Below are positions 7,988-16,563 of a stretch of DNA of 64,000 nucleotides, in pieces. Origin of the DNA: Microbacterium sp. STN6 (lineage in GTDB: Bacteria; Actinomycetota; Actinomycetes; Actinomycetales; Microbacteriaceae); the NCBI RefSeq assembly GCF_026410545.1, contig NZ_JAPMIT010000002.1, forward strand, positions 496,001 through 560,000, written 5' to 3'. The notes beneath the pieces are model-generated. The model was not told the origin of the DNA, made no database searches, and saw nothing but the letters and a program-made list of their open reading frames with translations. Positions within the stretch are counted from its first letter, which is position 1. Every line of letters begins with the position of its first letter. The translations under genes and the position numbers were made by a program.

Positions 7988-8608
7988 GTGCACGCAACAA
8001 TCGCATCAGCATCAACCCGGGTACGGGCGAGTCCTCGCTGGCGGGTCGTCGACATCGTCACGGCGAGCGTCGTGGCCGTCGCCAGCGGCGTCATCTTCTG
8101 GCTGTGGGATCAGGCCTCGAATCCCATCGGCGCGCCCATCGAGGCCGCGCTGCCCGGTCTTCAGGGCATCATCAACGGACCGTGGCTCTTCGCGGGCGTG
8201 CTTGGGGCTCTCATCGTGCGCAAGCCGGGCGCGGCGCTGTTCACCGAGCTGGTCGCCGCCGTCGTCTCGGCGTTGCTCGGCACGGCGTGGGGGCCGCTGA
8301 CGCTCGTCTCCGGCCTCGTGCAGGGCGTCGGCGCCGAGGTCGTGTTCGCCTGTTTCCTGTACGCCAACTGGCGAGTGTACGTCGCGCTCATCGCGGGAGC
8401 CGGCGCGGGCGTCGCCGAGTCGGTTCTCGACCTCACGGTCTGGTACCCGGGCGCCAAGGCGTCGTTCGCGATCGCGTACTCCGTCTCCACCATCGCCTCG
8501 GGCATCGTCATCGCGGGTGGCCTCTCCTGGCTGCTCGTGCGTGCTCTGGCTCGCACAGGGGCGCTCGGCCGATTCGCCGCCGGCCGCGAGGTCACTGGGC
8601 GGGTGTGA
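7988..8608 (+). CDS. ykoE: ECF transporter S component for thiamine or precursor (YkoE)
   Basis: The 206-residue membrane protein is the substrate-binding S component of an energy-coupling-factor transporter for thiamine or its hydroxymethylpyrimidine precursor. It has about five to six hydrophobic helices, and the order and family match YkoE. The GTG at 7988 was chosen because the TPP riboswitch ends upstream; an earlier in-frame ATG would lie inside the riboswitch. The stop overlaps the ATPase start (GTGA), so the genes are translationally coupled. Expression is probably controlled by thiamine pyrophosphate. Confidence 0.92.
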   Translation: MHATIASASTRVRASPRWRVVDIVTASVVAVASGVIFWLWDQASNPIGAPIEAALPGLQGIINGPWLFAGVLGALIVRKPGAALFTELVAAVVSALLGTAWGPLTLVSGLVQGVGAEVVFACFLYANWRVYVALIAGAGAGVAESVLDLTVWYPGAKASFAIAYSVSTIASGIVIAGGLSWLLVRALARTGALGRFAAGREVTGRV

Positions 8609-10122
8609 TCGTGGACGTGTCCTCTCCCGCGTCCGTGCGGGCATCCGGCTGGGGCTGGCGTTACGCCGGCAGGCAGGCGTGGGCCGCGCGCGAGATCGAC
8701 GTCTCGATCGAACCCGGTGAGCGGGTGCTGCTCCTCGGTGCCTCCGGGGCGGGCAAGAGCACGGTGCTCGCGGCCCTCGCCGGTGTGCTCGGCGGCAGCG
8801 ATGAGGGGGAGAGCACCGGCAGCCTCATGGTCGGCGGTGCCGATCCCGCCCGCGTACGGGGCGCGAGCGGCCTGCTCATGCAGGACCCGGATGCGCAGGT
8901 GATCCTCGCGCGGGTGGGCGACGACGTGGCGTTCGCGGCCGAGAACCTGGGGGTGCCGCGTACCGAGATCTGGGAGCGGGTGCACGAGTCGCTCGATGCG
9001 GTTGGCCTCAGGCTGCCGCTGGAGCACCCGACCTCTCGGCTCTCCGGTGGCCAGAAGCAGAGGCTCGCGCTCGCTGGTCTGCTCGCGATGCGGCCCGGGC
9101 TGCTGCTGCTCGACGAGCCGACGGCGAACCTCGACCCTGCGGGCGTCGAGGAGGTGCGCGATGCGGTCGGCGACGTCCTGGCCAGAACCGGCGCGACGCT
9201 CGTGGTGGTGGAGCACCGTGTCGACGTGTGGCGCCCGCTTATCGATCGCGTGATCGTACTCTCGTCAGAGGGCGGCGTACTCGCCGATGGGCCGGTCGAC
9301 GCGGTGCTGTCAGGCCAGGCGGATGCGCTGGACGCCGCCGGTGTGTGGCTGCCGGGGCGCGATCCCGCCCCGTTCTCAGCCCGCCCGATCCCGCCGGGGG
9401 ACCTGCTGCTCGCCGCGCGTTCCCTCTCGCTCGCTCGCCCGGGCTCTCAGCCACTTGGCCTGCACGTATACCTCGACGTGAGCGCCGGGTCGGCCACCGC
9501 ACTGACGGGCGCCAACGGGGTCGGCAAGTCGACGCTCGCACTCACGCTGGCGGGCCTGCTGAGGCCCGCTGGCGGTGAGCTGCGCGCTCGTGAGCAACTG
9601 GCCGCCGGCATCGGCTCGGCCCCCGCCGCGTGGAGCTCAAGCCAACTGCTGACCCGCATCGGCAGCGTGTTCCAGAACCCGGAGCACCAGTTCCTCGCCT
9701 CGAGTGTGCGGGCCGAACTCGCCATCGGGCCGCGTGCTCTCGGCGTGCCGCCCACGCAGGTGGCGAGCATGGTCGACGAGTTGCTCGCGCGACTGCGGCT
9801 CGACGGGCTCGCCCAGGCGAACCCGTTCACGCTCTCGGGGGGCCAGAAGCGGCGGCTCTCGGTCGCCACAGCGCTGGCGACCCGCCCGCGCATCCTCGTA
9901 CTCGACGAACCGACCTTCGGGCAGGATTCCAACACGTGGCGCGAGCTTGTGTCGATGCTGCTCGAGCTGCGCAGCCGGGGTCACGCCATCGTGGCGGCAA
10001 CCCACGACGAGGCGTTCGTTCGCGCGATCGGCGCGACGCCGCTACGGCTAGGCGACAGCCGAAGAGCGGATGCTGCCGCCGACCGCTCCGGCCGTGCGCC
10101 TGCGGCGGGGCGGCCCTCGTGA
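8605..10122 (+). CDS. ykoD: ECF transporter duplicated ATPase (YkoD)
   Basis: The 505-residue protein has two ABC ATPase domains in one chain and powers the thiamine ECF transporter. Domain 1 shows Walker A GASGAGKST at 45-53, signature LSGGQ at 147-151 and Walker B LLLLDEP near 166-172. Domain 2 shows GANGVGKST at 302-310, LSGGQ at 410-414 and LVLDEP at 431-436. The GTG start overlaps the ykoE stop. Both nucleotide sites look intact, although the second H-loop region (AATHDEAF) is more canonical than the first (VVEHRVD). Confidence 0.94.
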   Translation: MIVDVSSPASVRASGWGWRYAGRQAWAAREIDVSIEPGERVLLLGASGAGKSTVLAALAGVLGGSDEGESTGSLMVGGADPARVRGASGLLMQDPDAQVILARVGDDVAFAAENLGVPRTEIWERVHESLDAVGLRLPLEHPTSRLSGGQKQRLALAGLLAMRPGLLLLDEPTANLDPAGVEEVRDAVGDVLARTGATLVVVEHRVDVWRPLIDRVIVLSSEGGVLADGPVDAVLSGQADALDAAGVWLPGRDPAPFSARPIPPGDLLLAARSLSLARPGSQPLGLHVYLDVSAGSATALTGANGVGKSTLALTLAGLLRPAGGELRAREQLAAGIGSAPAAWSSSQLLTRIGSVFQNPEHQFLASSVRAELAIGPRALGVPPTQVASMVDELLARLRLDGLAQANPFTLSGGQKRRLSVATALATRPRILVLDEPTFGQDSNTWRELVSMLLELRSRGHAIVAATHDEAFVRAIGATPLRLGDSRRADAAADRSGRAPAAGRPS

Positions 10123-10901
10123 CCGTGCTCGCCGCGGTTCGCACCGGCCCCCTCGCCCGCATCAACCCGGTGGCGAAGCTGGGTGCCTCGCTCATCATCG
10201 CGGCCGTGCTGCTGCTCTCCATCGACTGGGTCTCCGCCCTGGTCGCGCTCGTCGCCGAGCTGGTGTTGCTGTGCTTCGCCCGCCTGCCGCTGCGCACGCT
10301 CTGGCTGCGTACGCTTCCTGTGCTGATCGCCGCGCCCCTCACCGGACTCACGACCCTGCTTTACGGCCGCACGTCGGGCACCGTGTACTGGCACTGGCTC
10401 TTCGTCGAGATCAGCGATGGGTCCATCGCGCTCGCCATTGCGACCGCCTTGCGCGTGCTGGCCATCGGCCTGCCCGCCGTTCTCCTGTTCCTCACGATCG
10501 ACCCCACGGACCTTGCCGATGGGCTCGCCCAGGTGCTGCATCTGCCGGCTCGTTTCGTGCTGGGCGGCCTCGCGGGCCTGCGCCTCGTCGGCCTGTTCAT
10601 CGACGACTGGCGGGCGCTCTCGCTCGCCCGGCGCGCACGCGGCGTGGCAGACCGGGGCCGCATTCGCCGCCTGCTCGGCCAGGCCTTCGCGCTGTTCGTG
10701 CTCTCGATCCGCCGAGGCAGCAAGCTCGCGACCGCCATGGAGGCCCGCGGCTTCGGCACCGAGCACCGGCGCACGTGGGCGCGCCCCTCCGCATTCGCCG
10801 GCCGCGACTGGGTGGTGCTCGCCCTCGGCGCGGCCGTCGGCGTTCTCGCCGTTGCGGTGTCGCTCTACACGGGGGACTGGAACTTTGTCGTCCGATCCTG
10901 A
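10119..10901 (+). CDS. ykoC: ECF transporter T component (YkoC/CbiQ family)
   Basis: This 260-residue transmembrane protein couples the ATPase to the S component. It has hydrophobic helices at about 22-55, 65-80, 103-127 and 230-250, and the two ARG motifs that contact the ATPases: ARG at 173-175 and ARG at 209-211 within EARGFG. The GTG start overlaps the ykoD stop by four bases. With ykoE and ykoD it completes the transporter. Confidence 0.92.
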   Translation: MTVLAAVRTGPLARINPVAKLGASLIIAAVLLLSIDWVSALVALVAELVLLCFARLPLRTLWLRTLPVLIAAPLTGLTTLLYGRTSGTVYWHWLFVEISDGSIALAIATALRVLAIGLPAVLLFLTIDPTDLADGLAQVLHLPARFVLGGLAGLRLVGLFIDDWRALSLARRARGVADRGRIRRLLGQAFALFVLSIRRGSKLATAMEARGFGTEHRRTWARPSAFAGRDWVVLALGAAVGVLAVAVSLYTGDWNFVVRS

Positions 10902-11529
10902 GGCGTTCGTTCGCGATGCCGTGCAGCGCGTGCTCTCGGGCGTTCGGGACAGGGCCGCGGCCCGGTGTGCAGGGGCCGCGCCTGTTCAGGCATCCGTGCG
11001 CCCTGTCGTCGTTCTCATCGACGGGCCGAGTGGCGCGGGGAAGTCCACCCTCGCAACCGCACTCGCCGCCGCCTGGCCGGCATCCGCCGACTCAGCGCGC
11101 CCGGCCGGGACCGCCGCACCCGCTTCCCCCACCGTGGTGCGCCTCGACGACATCTACCCGGGCTGGGACGGCCTCGAGCAGGCCAGCGACCACATCGAAG
11201 CCGAGCTGTTGCGGCCGTTCCGCGACGGCGGCGTGCCCCGGTGGCGGCGCCACGACTGGGTCGCCGACGCGCCCGCGGAGTGGCACGGGGTGGCGCGGGC
11301 GCATCCGCTGATCGTCGAGGGATGCGGCGCGCTCACGCGAGGCACCGCGCCGCTCGCCGACCTGCGCGTGTGGGTCACCGCCGACGACGCCGTGCGTAAG
11401 CGGCGTGCCCTCGCCCGCGACAACGGCGGCTTCGACGCGCACTGGGAGGGCTGGCAGCGCCAGTTCGAGCGATTCCTGGCCCGAGAGCGCCCGCTCGAGC
11501 TCGCCGACTTCGTCATCGACGCAGGCTGA
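10885..11529 (+). CDS. P-loop nucleoside-kinase-like ATPase
   Basis: The 214-residue protein has Walker A GPSGAGKST, then VVRLDDIYPGWDGL, where an aspartate resembles the lid or substrate region of uridine/cytidine kinases. Further segments are HDWVADAPAEWHG and ADLRVWVTADDAVRKRRALARD. Such proteins are annotated as AAA or uridine-kinase-like. The TTG at 10885 overlaps ykoC by 17 bases; the GTG at 10921 is an equally possible start. Its position at the end of a TPP-controlled operon raises the idea of a role in thiamine or pyrimidine salvage, but this is inference. Confidence 0.75.
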   Translation: MSSDPEAFVRDAVQRVLSGVRDRAAARCAGAAPVQASVRPVVVLIDGPSGAGKSTLATALAAAWPASADSARPAGTAAPASPTVVRLDDIYPGWDGLEQASDHIEAELLRPFRDGGVPRWRRHDWVADAPAEWHGVARAHPLIVEGCGALTRGTAPLADLRVWVTADDAVRKRRALARDNGGFDAHWEGWQRQFERFLARERPLELADFVIDAG

Positions 11530-11716
11530 GTCTTCGCGCCGGGCGGCTGCGGCTCTTCAGGAAGAATCGGCCGCCACGCCGTTCTCGCGCCGGGTGCGCG
11601 CGGCGTGTCGCGCGAGAACTCCTGCTGAAGCGCACACCGGATGCTGGTGGGCGCGCCGGGTCACCGATGCGCCTCTGCCCCTGTCGCCCCGCGTTCGCAC
11701 GACTACCGTGGGCGGC

Positions 11717-12001
11717 ATGAGTGATGCAGCGCAGAATCCCAACGAATACGTGGTCGAGTACATTGACGGGCCGTTGGAGGGCCGCACCGAGCGCATGGTG
11801 CTCGTCGACGGTTCGTACGACGAGCGGGTGAGCGCCCTGGTGGCGGTCGAGGGCATCGAGACGACGCTCTGGTACAAGGCCGTCGACGCGCGCACCGTCG
11901 CCGGCGAGCAGCACGTGCGCTACACGTTCGACGAGAACGACAGCGACACCATCAACGAAGACCGGCTCGACGGCAGCGGCAACATCGCCAACGAGATCTA
12001 A
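11717..12001 (+). CDS. Small acidic conserved hypothetical protein
   Basis: This 94-residue acidic protein (EYVVEYIDGPLEGRTERM near the start; FDENDSDTINED near the end) has alternating strand-like segments and no signal or membrane helix. It resembles short unassigned proteins of Microbacteriaceae. The 187 bases before it hold no recognisable gene. The function is unknown. Confidence 0.65.
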   Translation: MSDAAQNPNEYVVEYIDGPLEGRTERMVLVDGSYDERVSALVAVEGIETTLWYKAVDARTVAGEQHVRYTFDENDSDTINEDRLDGSGNIANEI

Positions 12002-12021
12002 AGCGAGCGCTCGCGGGCGCG

Positions 12022-13287
12022 CTACCCGAACAGCTTCTGCCAGAACGCGCCGATCACAGGCACGGGATGGCTAAGCCGCCAGCCGAGTCCCGGATCAGGC
12101 AGCGCCTCCGCCAGAACCAGTGGCACGCTCTCACGCACTCCGGGCACGGATGCCACAACCGACCCCACCACGCGTCCCTTCCCCGCCGTGGCCGGTGCCT
12201 CCACCCGCACCCGGTACTGCGGTTTCGCCGCGCCCCATCCGAGCGTCATCACGCTGTCGTCGGCCACCGCGGCGACGCGCGTGCCCGCGGCGCTGGTGAC
12301 GCGGGCGAACCGGTCGCCGGCGCGCACGAGGGTGATCTCGCGCACGGAGGTCGCGGCATCCGTCGTCAGCGTCTTCACTGCTTTTGTGAGCGTGGGGTAG
12401 TCGGGCTGGCCGAGAATGGCCCCGTAGTACGTGAACGGCTTGCCGGCGACCCGCTCGCTCGCGGCGAACAGCAGGCACACGCCGGCGTAGTCCGTGTAGC
12501 TGCGCGAGAGCCCGGTCAGGCCCAGCTCGGGATGAAACGGCGTCGCGTTGGTGAGCACGCGATCGTTCACGAGCGTCGTCGGCGGATGCGCAATGATGTC
12601 GGCGATGGCCGCGTTGCCGAATGCGAGCGCGGCGATGCGGGCGGCGTCGGCCGCGGTGCCGGTGTCGTCGGGGCTGAGTCCGGACGCGTCGGCGACGTGC
12701 GTGTGCGTCAGGCCGTGCCGCGTCACCCAGGCCCGCGCGGCCGCGAGGTAGCCGTCGATCGAGCCGAACGCCCAGCGGGCGAGCGAGTCGGCGTGGTTGT
12801 TGCTGGAGCCGAGCAGCATCGCCTCGAGCATCTGCCGCTCGGTCCATGCCTCGCCGGGGGAGACGACCACCGCCATGTCGCCCGCCCGCACGTGCGCGGC
12901 GTAGAGGGCGAGGTCGGCATCCGTCATGGTGATGAGTGGCCCGGAGCGGCCGGCGCTGAGCGGTTTGGCGTCGAGCACGACGAGCGCGGTGATCGCCTTG
13001 GCCGCGCCGGCGAGCGGCACCGCCTCGGCGGAACCGGCCGTGCTGACGAGCTGTGGCGCATCCGCTTGGCCTGGGGTGGTGGCGATCGCGCTGGCACCGG
13101 TTGTGGGCAGCACGGGGGCGGATGCGCCAGCGCCGCCGCTCGGCAGCGTGACGTCGGCGTGTGAGCCGGGCAGGGGGCCGGCGAGCGTCGCGGGGCCGTA
13201 GAGTCCGACGACGAGGATCACGATCGTGCCGGCCGTGACCCACAATGCGCGGCGCACCGGATGCCGGTTGATGGCGCGAGAGCTCAT
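12022..13287 (-). CDS. S11-type D-Ala-D-Ala carboxypeptidase fold lacking SxxK and KTG motifs
   Basis: The 421-residue protein has an N-terminal membrane anchor (about 13-35), a Ser/Pro/Ala-rich linker and a penicillin-binding-protein fold of the S11 carboxypeptidase type. The alignable landmarks are altered. The usual SxxK is GAAK at 94-97, so the nucleophilic serine is glycine. The SxN motif SSN at 161-163 is present. The KTG motif is SRS at 261-263 within GLSRSYTDYAG. Classical peptidase activity is therefore unlikely, and it may be a structural or regulatory pseudoenzyme. Its ATG overlaps the upstream zincin stop codon (ATGA), so the two are translationally coupled. Confidence 0.8.
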   Translation of the reverse strand: MSSRAINRHPVRRALWVTAGTIVILVVGLYGPATLAGPLPGSHADVTLPSGGAGASAPVLPTTGASAIATTPGQADAPQLVSTAGSAEAVPLAGAAKAITALVVLDAKPLSAGRSGPLITMTDADLALYAAHVRAGDMAVVVSPGEAWTERQMLEAMLLGSSNNHADSLARWAFGSIDGYLAAARAWVTRHGLTHTHVADASGLSPDDTGTAADAARIAALAFGNAAIADIIAHPPTTLVNDRVLTNATPFHPELGLTGLSRSYTDYAGVCLLFAASERVAGKPFTYYGAILGQPDYPTLTKAVKTLTTDAATSVREITLVRAGDRFARVTSAAGTRVAAVADDSVMTLGWGAAKPQYRVRVEAPATAGKGRVVGSVVASVPGVRESVPLVLAEALPDPGLGWRLSHPVPVIGAFWQKLFG

Positions 13288-13634
13288 GCCCAGCCCAGCT
13301 CGTGCAGGCGCTCGTCGTCGATGCCGTAGTAATGGCCGATCTCGTGCACGAGCGTCACGTGGATCTCGTGTCGCAACTCGTCGACGTCGGCGCACGCGTT
13401 GAGCAGCGGCTCGCGGTAGAGCACGATGCGGTCGGGCATCTCGCCGAAACCGTAGGTGCCCCGCTCGGTCAGCGCCACGCCGTCATAGATGCCGAGCGTA
13501 TCGAGCGAGCCGTCTTCCGGTCGGGCCTCGGTCACGATCACGACGTTCTCGAGCCCGTCGACCATCTCGTCGCTCAGCGCGTCGAGTTGCTCGGTGACGA
13601 GGGCGTCGAAGTCGTCAGGGGAGAGGTCGAGCAT
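13284..13634 (-). CDS. Small zincin metallopeptidase-family protein
   Basis: The 116-residue protein carries HEIGHYYGIDD at 97-107, an HExxHxxGxxD zinc-binding motif with E98 as catalytic base. It matches the short actinobacterial "metallopeptidase family" group (formerly DUF1025) thought to have a zincin fold. There is no signal peptide, so it is probably cytoplasmic. It overlaps the downstream carboxypeptidase-like gene by four bases, which suggests matched expression. The substrate is unknown. Confidence 0.85.
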   Translation of the reverse strand: MLDLSPDDFDALVTEQLDALSDEMVDGLENVVIVTEARPEDGSLDTLGIYDGVALTERGTYGFGEMPDRIVLYREPLLNACADVDELRHEIHVTLVHEIGHYYGIDDERLHELGWA

Positions 13635-13692
13635 GGCCTCAGCCTCTCATGGGCCATTACGCTCAGGAGCACGACACGATGGCGAGCGGGGG

Positions 13693-14676
13693 ATGGCGGC
13701 GACAATGCACTCACCGATAGCAGGGCCCGGCGCGGCACCGCACGAGTCGACACAGCATGGAGCGGCACCAGCCGATCACCGCATCGCGATCATTGGTAGC
13801 GGCAGTATGGGCGCCGCGCACGCGGAGGCGTGGTCGAGCCTCGGTCTCGGCGATGCGATCGCGTACATCTGCGGGCCGCACCCCCGGCCGCTGCCGCACG
13901 CTCCCGTCGCCAGCCTCGTCACTGATCTCGAAACCGTCATAGGCGATCCTGCCGTCTCGGTCGTTTCCGTCTGCACGCCCACACCCACGCACGCCGAGAT
14001 CGCCATCCGCCTGCTCGAAGCGGGCAAGAACGTGCTGCTCGAGAAGCCGATTGCGCTCACCCTTGAAGACGCGGGCGCGATAGCGGATGCCGCGGCCCGC
14101 TCTCGCGGCATGCTCATGGTCGCGCATGTGGTGCGCTTCTTCGCCGGCTACGCCGCGCTCGCCGACCGCGTCGCCGCCGGTTCGCTTGGCGAGGCCAGGG
14201 TCGTGCGCGCCCAGCGGCTCTCCTCGCCGCCGCGCTGGGCTGCCTGGATCCTCGACGAATCCGTCTCCGGGGGTCCGCTCGTCGACTTCGCGATCCACGA
14301 CTTCGACCAGCTCAACCTGCTGCTCGGTGAGCCGGTGAGCGTGTACTGCCGGGCGACGCCCGACGCCGCATTTTTCAGTACCGCTATCGAGTACGCGGAT
14401 GGCGGCATCGGCGAGGTCCTCACCAGTTGCGCGCTGCCCGACGGGTTCGCATTCACGAGCTCGATCGAGGTCGCGGGCACAGGCGGGGCGGCAGTGTTCC
14501 GGCACCCGAGCGGCGAGCCGGACGCGCCGTATGCGGCCCAGGCCCGGTACTTCCTCGATTGTCTGGTCTCCGGCGAGGCGCCTGAGCGCAGCACCGTCGA
14601 CGGGGCAATCCTCGCGCTGCGTGTCGCGCTTGCAGCCCGCCGCTCGCTTGCGGAGGGCGGACCTGTGCGGCCCTGA
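13693..14676 (+). CDS. Gfo/Idh/MocA-family oxidoreductase
   Basis: The 327-residue protein is an NAD(P)-dependent sugar or polyol dehydrogenase-like enzyme. A Rossmann motif, IAIIGSGSMGAAHAEAW, lies near residues 34-50. The family signature LLEKPIALTLEDA contains the conserved EKP lysine. The GG-PLVDFAIHDFDQL segment supplies the catalytic-site DxxxHDxD pattern. The ATG at 13693 follows a GAGCGGGGG ribosome-binding stretch. It is followed 40 bases later by the antiporter gene on the same strand. The substrate is not predictable. Confidence 0.9.
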   Translation: MAATMHSPIAGPGAAPHESTQHGAAPADHRIAIIGSGSMGAAHAEAWSSLGLGDAIAYICGPHPRPLPHAPVASLVTDLETVIGDPAVSVVSVCTPTPTHAEIAIRLLEAGKNVLLEKPIALTLEDAGAIADAAARSRGMLMVAHVVRFFAGYAALADRVAAGSLGEARVVRAQRLSSPPRWAAWILDESVSGGPLVDFAIHDFDQLNLLLGEPVSVYCRATPDAAFFSTAIEYADGGIGEVLTSCALPDGFAFTSSIEVAGTGGAAVFRHPSGEPDAPYAAQARYFLDCLVSGEAPERSTVDGAILALRVALAARRSLAEGGPVRP

Positions 14677-14716
14677 GGCCTCGACACGTGTCCGGCTGGC
14701 GACGAGTGTCGAAGCT

Positions 14717-15904
14717 ATGGCCCTGCTCTTCGCCTTCGCCGTGCTGCTGCTCGTCGCCGTTCTGATCTCCGGTTTCGCGCGTGGCACAGCATTGTCGACC
14801 GCCGTGTTGTTCCTGGCGGCCGGGTTCGTGCTCGGCCCTGGTGTTCTCGACGTCATCGGAATACATCCGGGTGACGACATGGTGGGCACGGTGTCGAAAC
14901 TGGCGCTGTTCGCGGTGCTCTTCACAGACGGCCAGCGGCTCGCCGCGCATGAGTTGCGGGCTACGTGGCGCCTTCCGGGGCGCGCGCTGCTGTTCGGACT
15001 GCCGCTCACGTTCGCGATTACCGCCGTGCTCGCCATGGTCATCGTTGGCCTGCCCCCGCTCGAGGCATGTCTCGTGGCCGCCGTGCTTGCGCCGACCGAC
15101 CCTGTGTTCGCGTCGGCGATCGTCGGTCGCGGCGAGGTGCCACAGAGGCTGCGAAGGCTGCTGAACGTCGAGTCGGGCCTGAACGACGGTTTCGCGCTGC
15201 CCGCCACGCTCGTGCTGATCGCGGTTTTGAAGGGCAATCATGCGGGATTCCTCGAGGTCGTCGGCGAACTGCTGCTCGGCATCGCCATTGGTGTGGTGGT
15301 GCCGCTCATCGTCGCCGCGCTCCTGCGCCTGCGCTTCATCTCGGTCACGCCGGTCTACGCCGCGCTGACGCCCGTCGCAATCGGCTTGATCGTCTTCGCT
15401 GTGTCTGGGGTGACACACGCCAACCTCTACCTTGCGGCGTTCAGCGCGGGCATCACCATTGCCACGGCAGCACCCGAGGTGCGCGACTCGTTCCACCGAT
15501 TCGGAGAGCTAGTGACCGAACTGCTCAAGCTCCTCGCGATCCTCGTGTTCGGCACCCTCGTCACGCCAACTCTCCTGGTCGATGCGCGCCTGCCCGGTTA
15601 CGCGTTCGGGCTCCTGGTGCTCGTGCTCGCCCGCCCGGCTGCCGTCATGCTCGCGCTGATCGGCAGCCACCTCCATCTCGATGAACGCCTGAGCGCCGCC
15701 TGGTTCGGCCCGAAGGGTTTCTCGTCGGTCGTCTACGCGCTGATCGTGCTGGGCAGCGGCGCCGGGAACGCACCCGAAATGTTCACGCTGATCGTCGTGG
15801 CCATCGTCATGTCGATCGTGGCCCACTCATCGACCGACGTGCCGATCGCCAAGTACTTCGGGCGCGCGAAGGCCGAGGCCTCGGCCCATCAGCCTGATGG
15901 ATGA
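14717..15904 (+). CDS. Cation/proton antiporter (CPA family)
   Basis: The 395-residue protein is a polytopic Na+(K+)/H+ antiporter with about 12 hydrophobic helices. The segment LAPTDPVFASAIVG near 136-149 is the family TDP motif in the ion-binding helix, and LNVESGLNDGFALP near 157-170 contains the conserved ND pair. There is no long cytoplasmic regulatory tail. The 3' end overlaps the convergent gene at 15827 by 78 bases. It may share a transcript with the upstream oxidoreductase. Confidence 0.92.
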   Translation: MALLFAFAVLLLVAVLISGFARGTALSTAVLFLAAGFVLGPGVLDVIGIHPGDDMVGTVSKLALFAVLFTDGQRLAAHELRATWRLPGRALLFGLPLTFAITAVLAMVIVGLPPLEACLVAAVLAPTDPVFASAIVGRGEVPQRLRRLLNVESGLNDGFALPATLVLIAVLKGNHAGFLEVVGELLLGIAIGVVVPLIVAALLRLRFISVTPVYAALTPVAIGLIVFAVSGVTHANLYLAAFSAGITIATAAPEVRDSFHRFGELVTELLKLLAILVFGTLVTPTLLVDARLPGYAFGLLVLVLARPAAVMLALIGSHLHLDERLSAAWFGPKGFSSVVYALIVLGSGAGNAPEMFTLIVVAIVMSIVAHSSTDVPIAKYFGRAKAEASAHQPDG

Positions 15905-16330
15905 GTTCAGAAACGCCAGGGCTACGAGAGCGCTGACCGCAACGGCGGCGATCCGCAAGGCGGCGCTGATTTCGGCGCTGACGCTGTCGCTCGCACCGTC
16001 TCCGGTGCCACTCGGCAGAGAGAAGGCCAGCCAGATCGCCTCGGCAGCGAACAGGGCGGCGAGCACGAAGCCGGCTCTCGGTCGCTCGCTCAACCGCCAC
16101 CACGGGCGGGGTGCGTGCGCATCCTCACTCTCTCCGCGAAAGACTCTCGTGAAGAAGACCACGGATGCGACAAGCAGCAGCAGTGCCGTTACGGCGCCTG
16201 CCACCGCCCCAGCCGCAACCGCCACACACACGGCGGCGGTGGCGCCGAGCGCGTAGGTGAGCACGACGCTTGTGACCTTGGCCTCGGTGGCTGTCACCCG
16301 GATCCTCATGCGCGCTCGCTCTCTGCTCAT
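15827..16330 (-). CDS. Hypothetical four-helix membrane protein
   Basis: The 167-residue protein has hydrophobic helices at about 15-34, 36-55, 78-98 and 125-146 and basic termini. It matches no family I recognise. Longer annotations that begin near 16513 would translate the tRNA-His gene and should be avoided; the ATG at 16330 or the in-frame ATG at 16312 is more plausible. Its 3' end overlaps the antiporter gene convergently. Confidence 0.6.
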   Translation of the reverse strand: MSRERARMRIRVTATEAKVTSVVLTYALGATAAVCVAVAAGAVAGAVTALLLLVASVVFFTRVFRGESEDAHAPRPWWRLSERPRAGFVLAALFAAEAIWLAFSLPSGTGDGASDSVSAEISAALRIAAVAVSALVALAFLNSSIRLMGRGLGLRAPEVLGDRHVGR

Positions 16331-16437
16331 CGCAGCGTACCGAGTCTCGCGAATAGAGCGCACGTGAACAAGTCGGCATCTCGGGGGACCGACCCCGGCG
16401 ACGTGCTCGTTCGGCCGCCGCGCACAGCGGCAATTGG

Positions 16438-16510
16438 GGTGAGTAACGGGGCTTGAACCCGCGACCTCCTGGACCACAACCAGGCGCTCTACCAGCTGAG
16501 CTATACCCAC
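16438..16510 (-). tRNA. tRNA-His (GTG)
   Basis: The reverse strand folds as a full cloverleaf. The 7-bp acceptor stem is GTGGGTA paired with TACTCAC, the D arm is GCTCAGCTGGTAGAGC, the anticodon stem is CCTGG/CCAGG with loop TTGTGGT (anticodon GTG), and the T arm contains GGGTTCAAGCCCC. CCA is not encoded. It lies 53 bases downstream of orn on the same strand. Confidence 0.97.
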
Positions 16511-16563
16511 CATGTTCGCGTCGAACGCGCTTCGGCGCGATCAAGGCAACGACAAGGATTCTA

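Noticed and set aside
11530-11716. Possible small gene or RNA after the P-loop kinase gene
   Set aside because: No convincing frame, hairpin or conserved RNA motif was visible in these 187 bases.
16331-16513. Extended N-terminus for the membrane protein at 15827 reading through tRNA-His
   Set aside because: The extra residues come from translating the tRNA-His gene, so a start at 16330 or 16312 was used.
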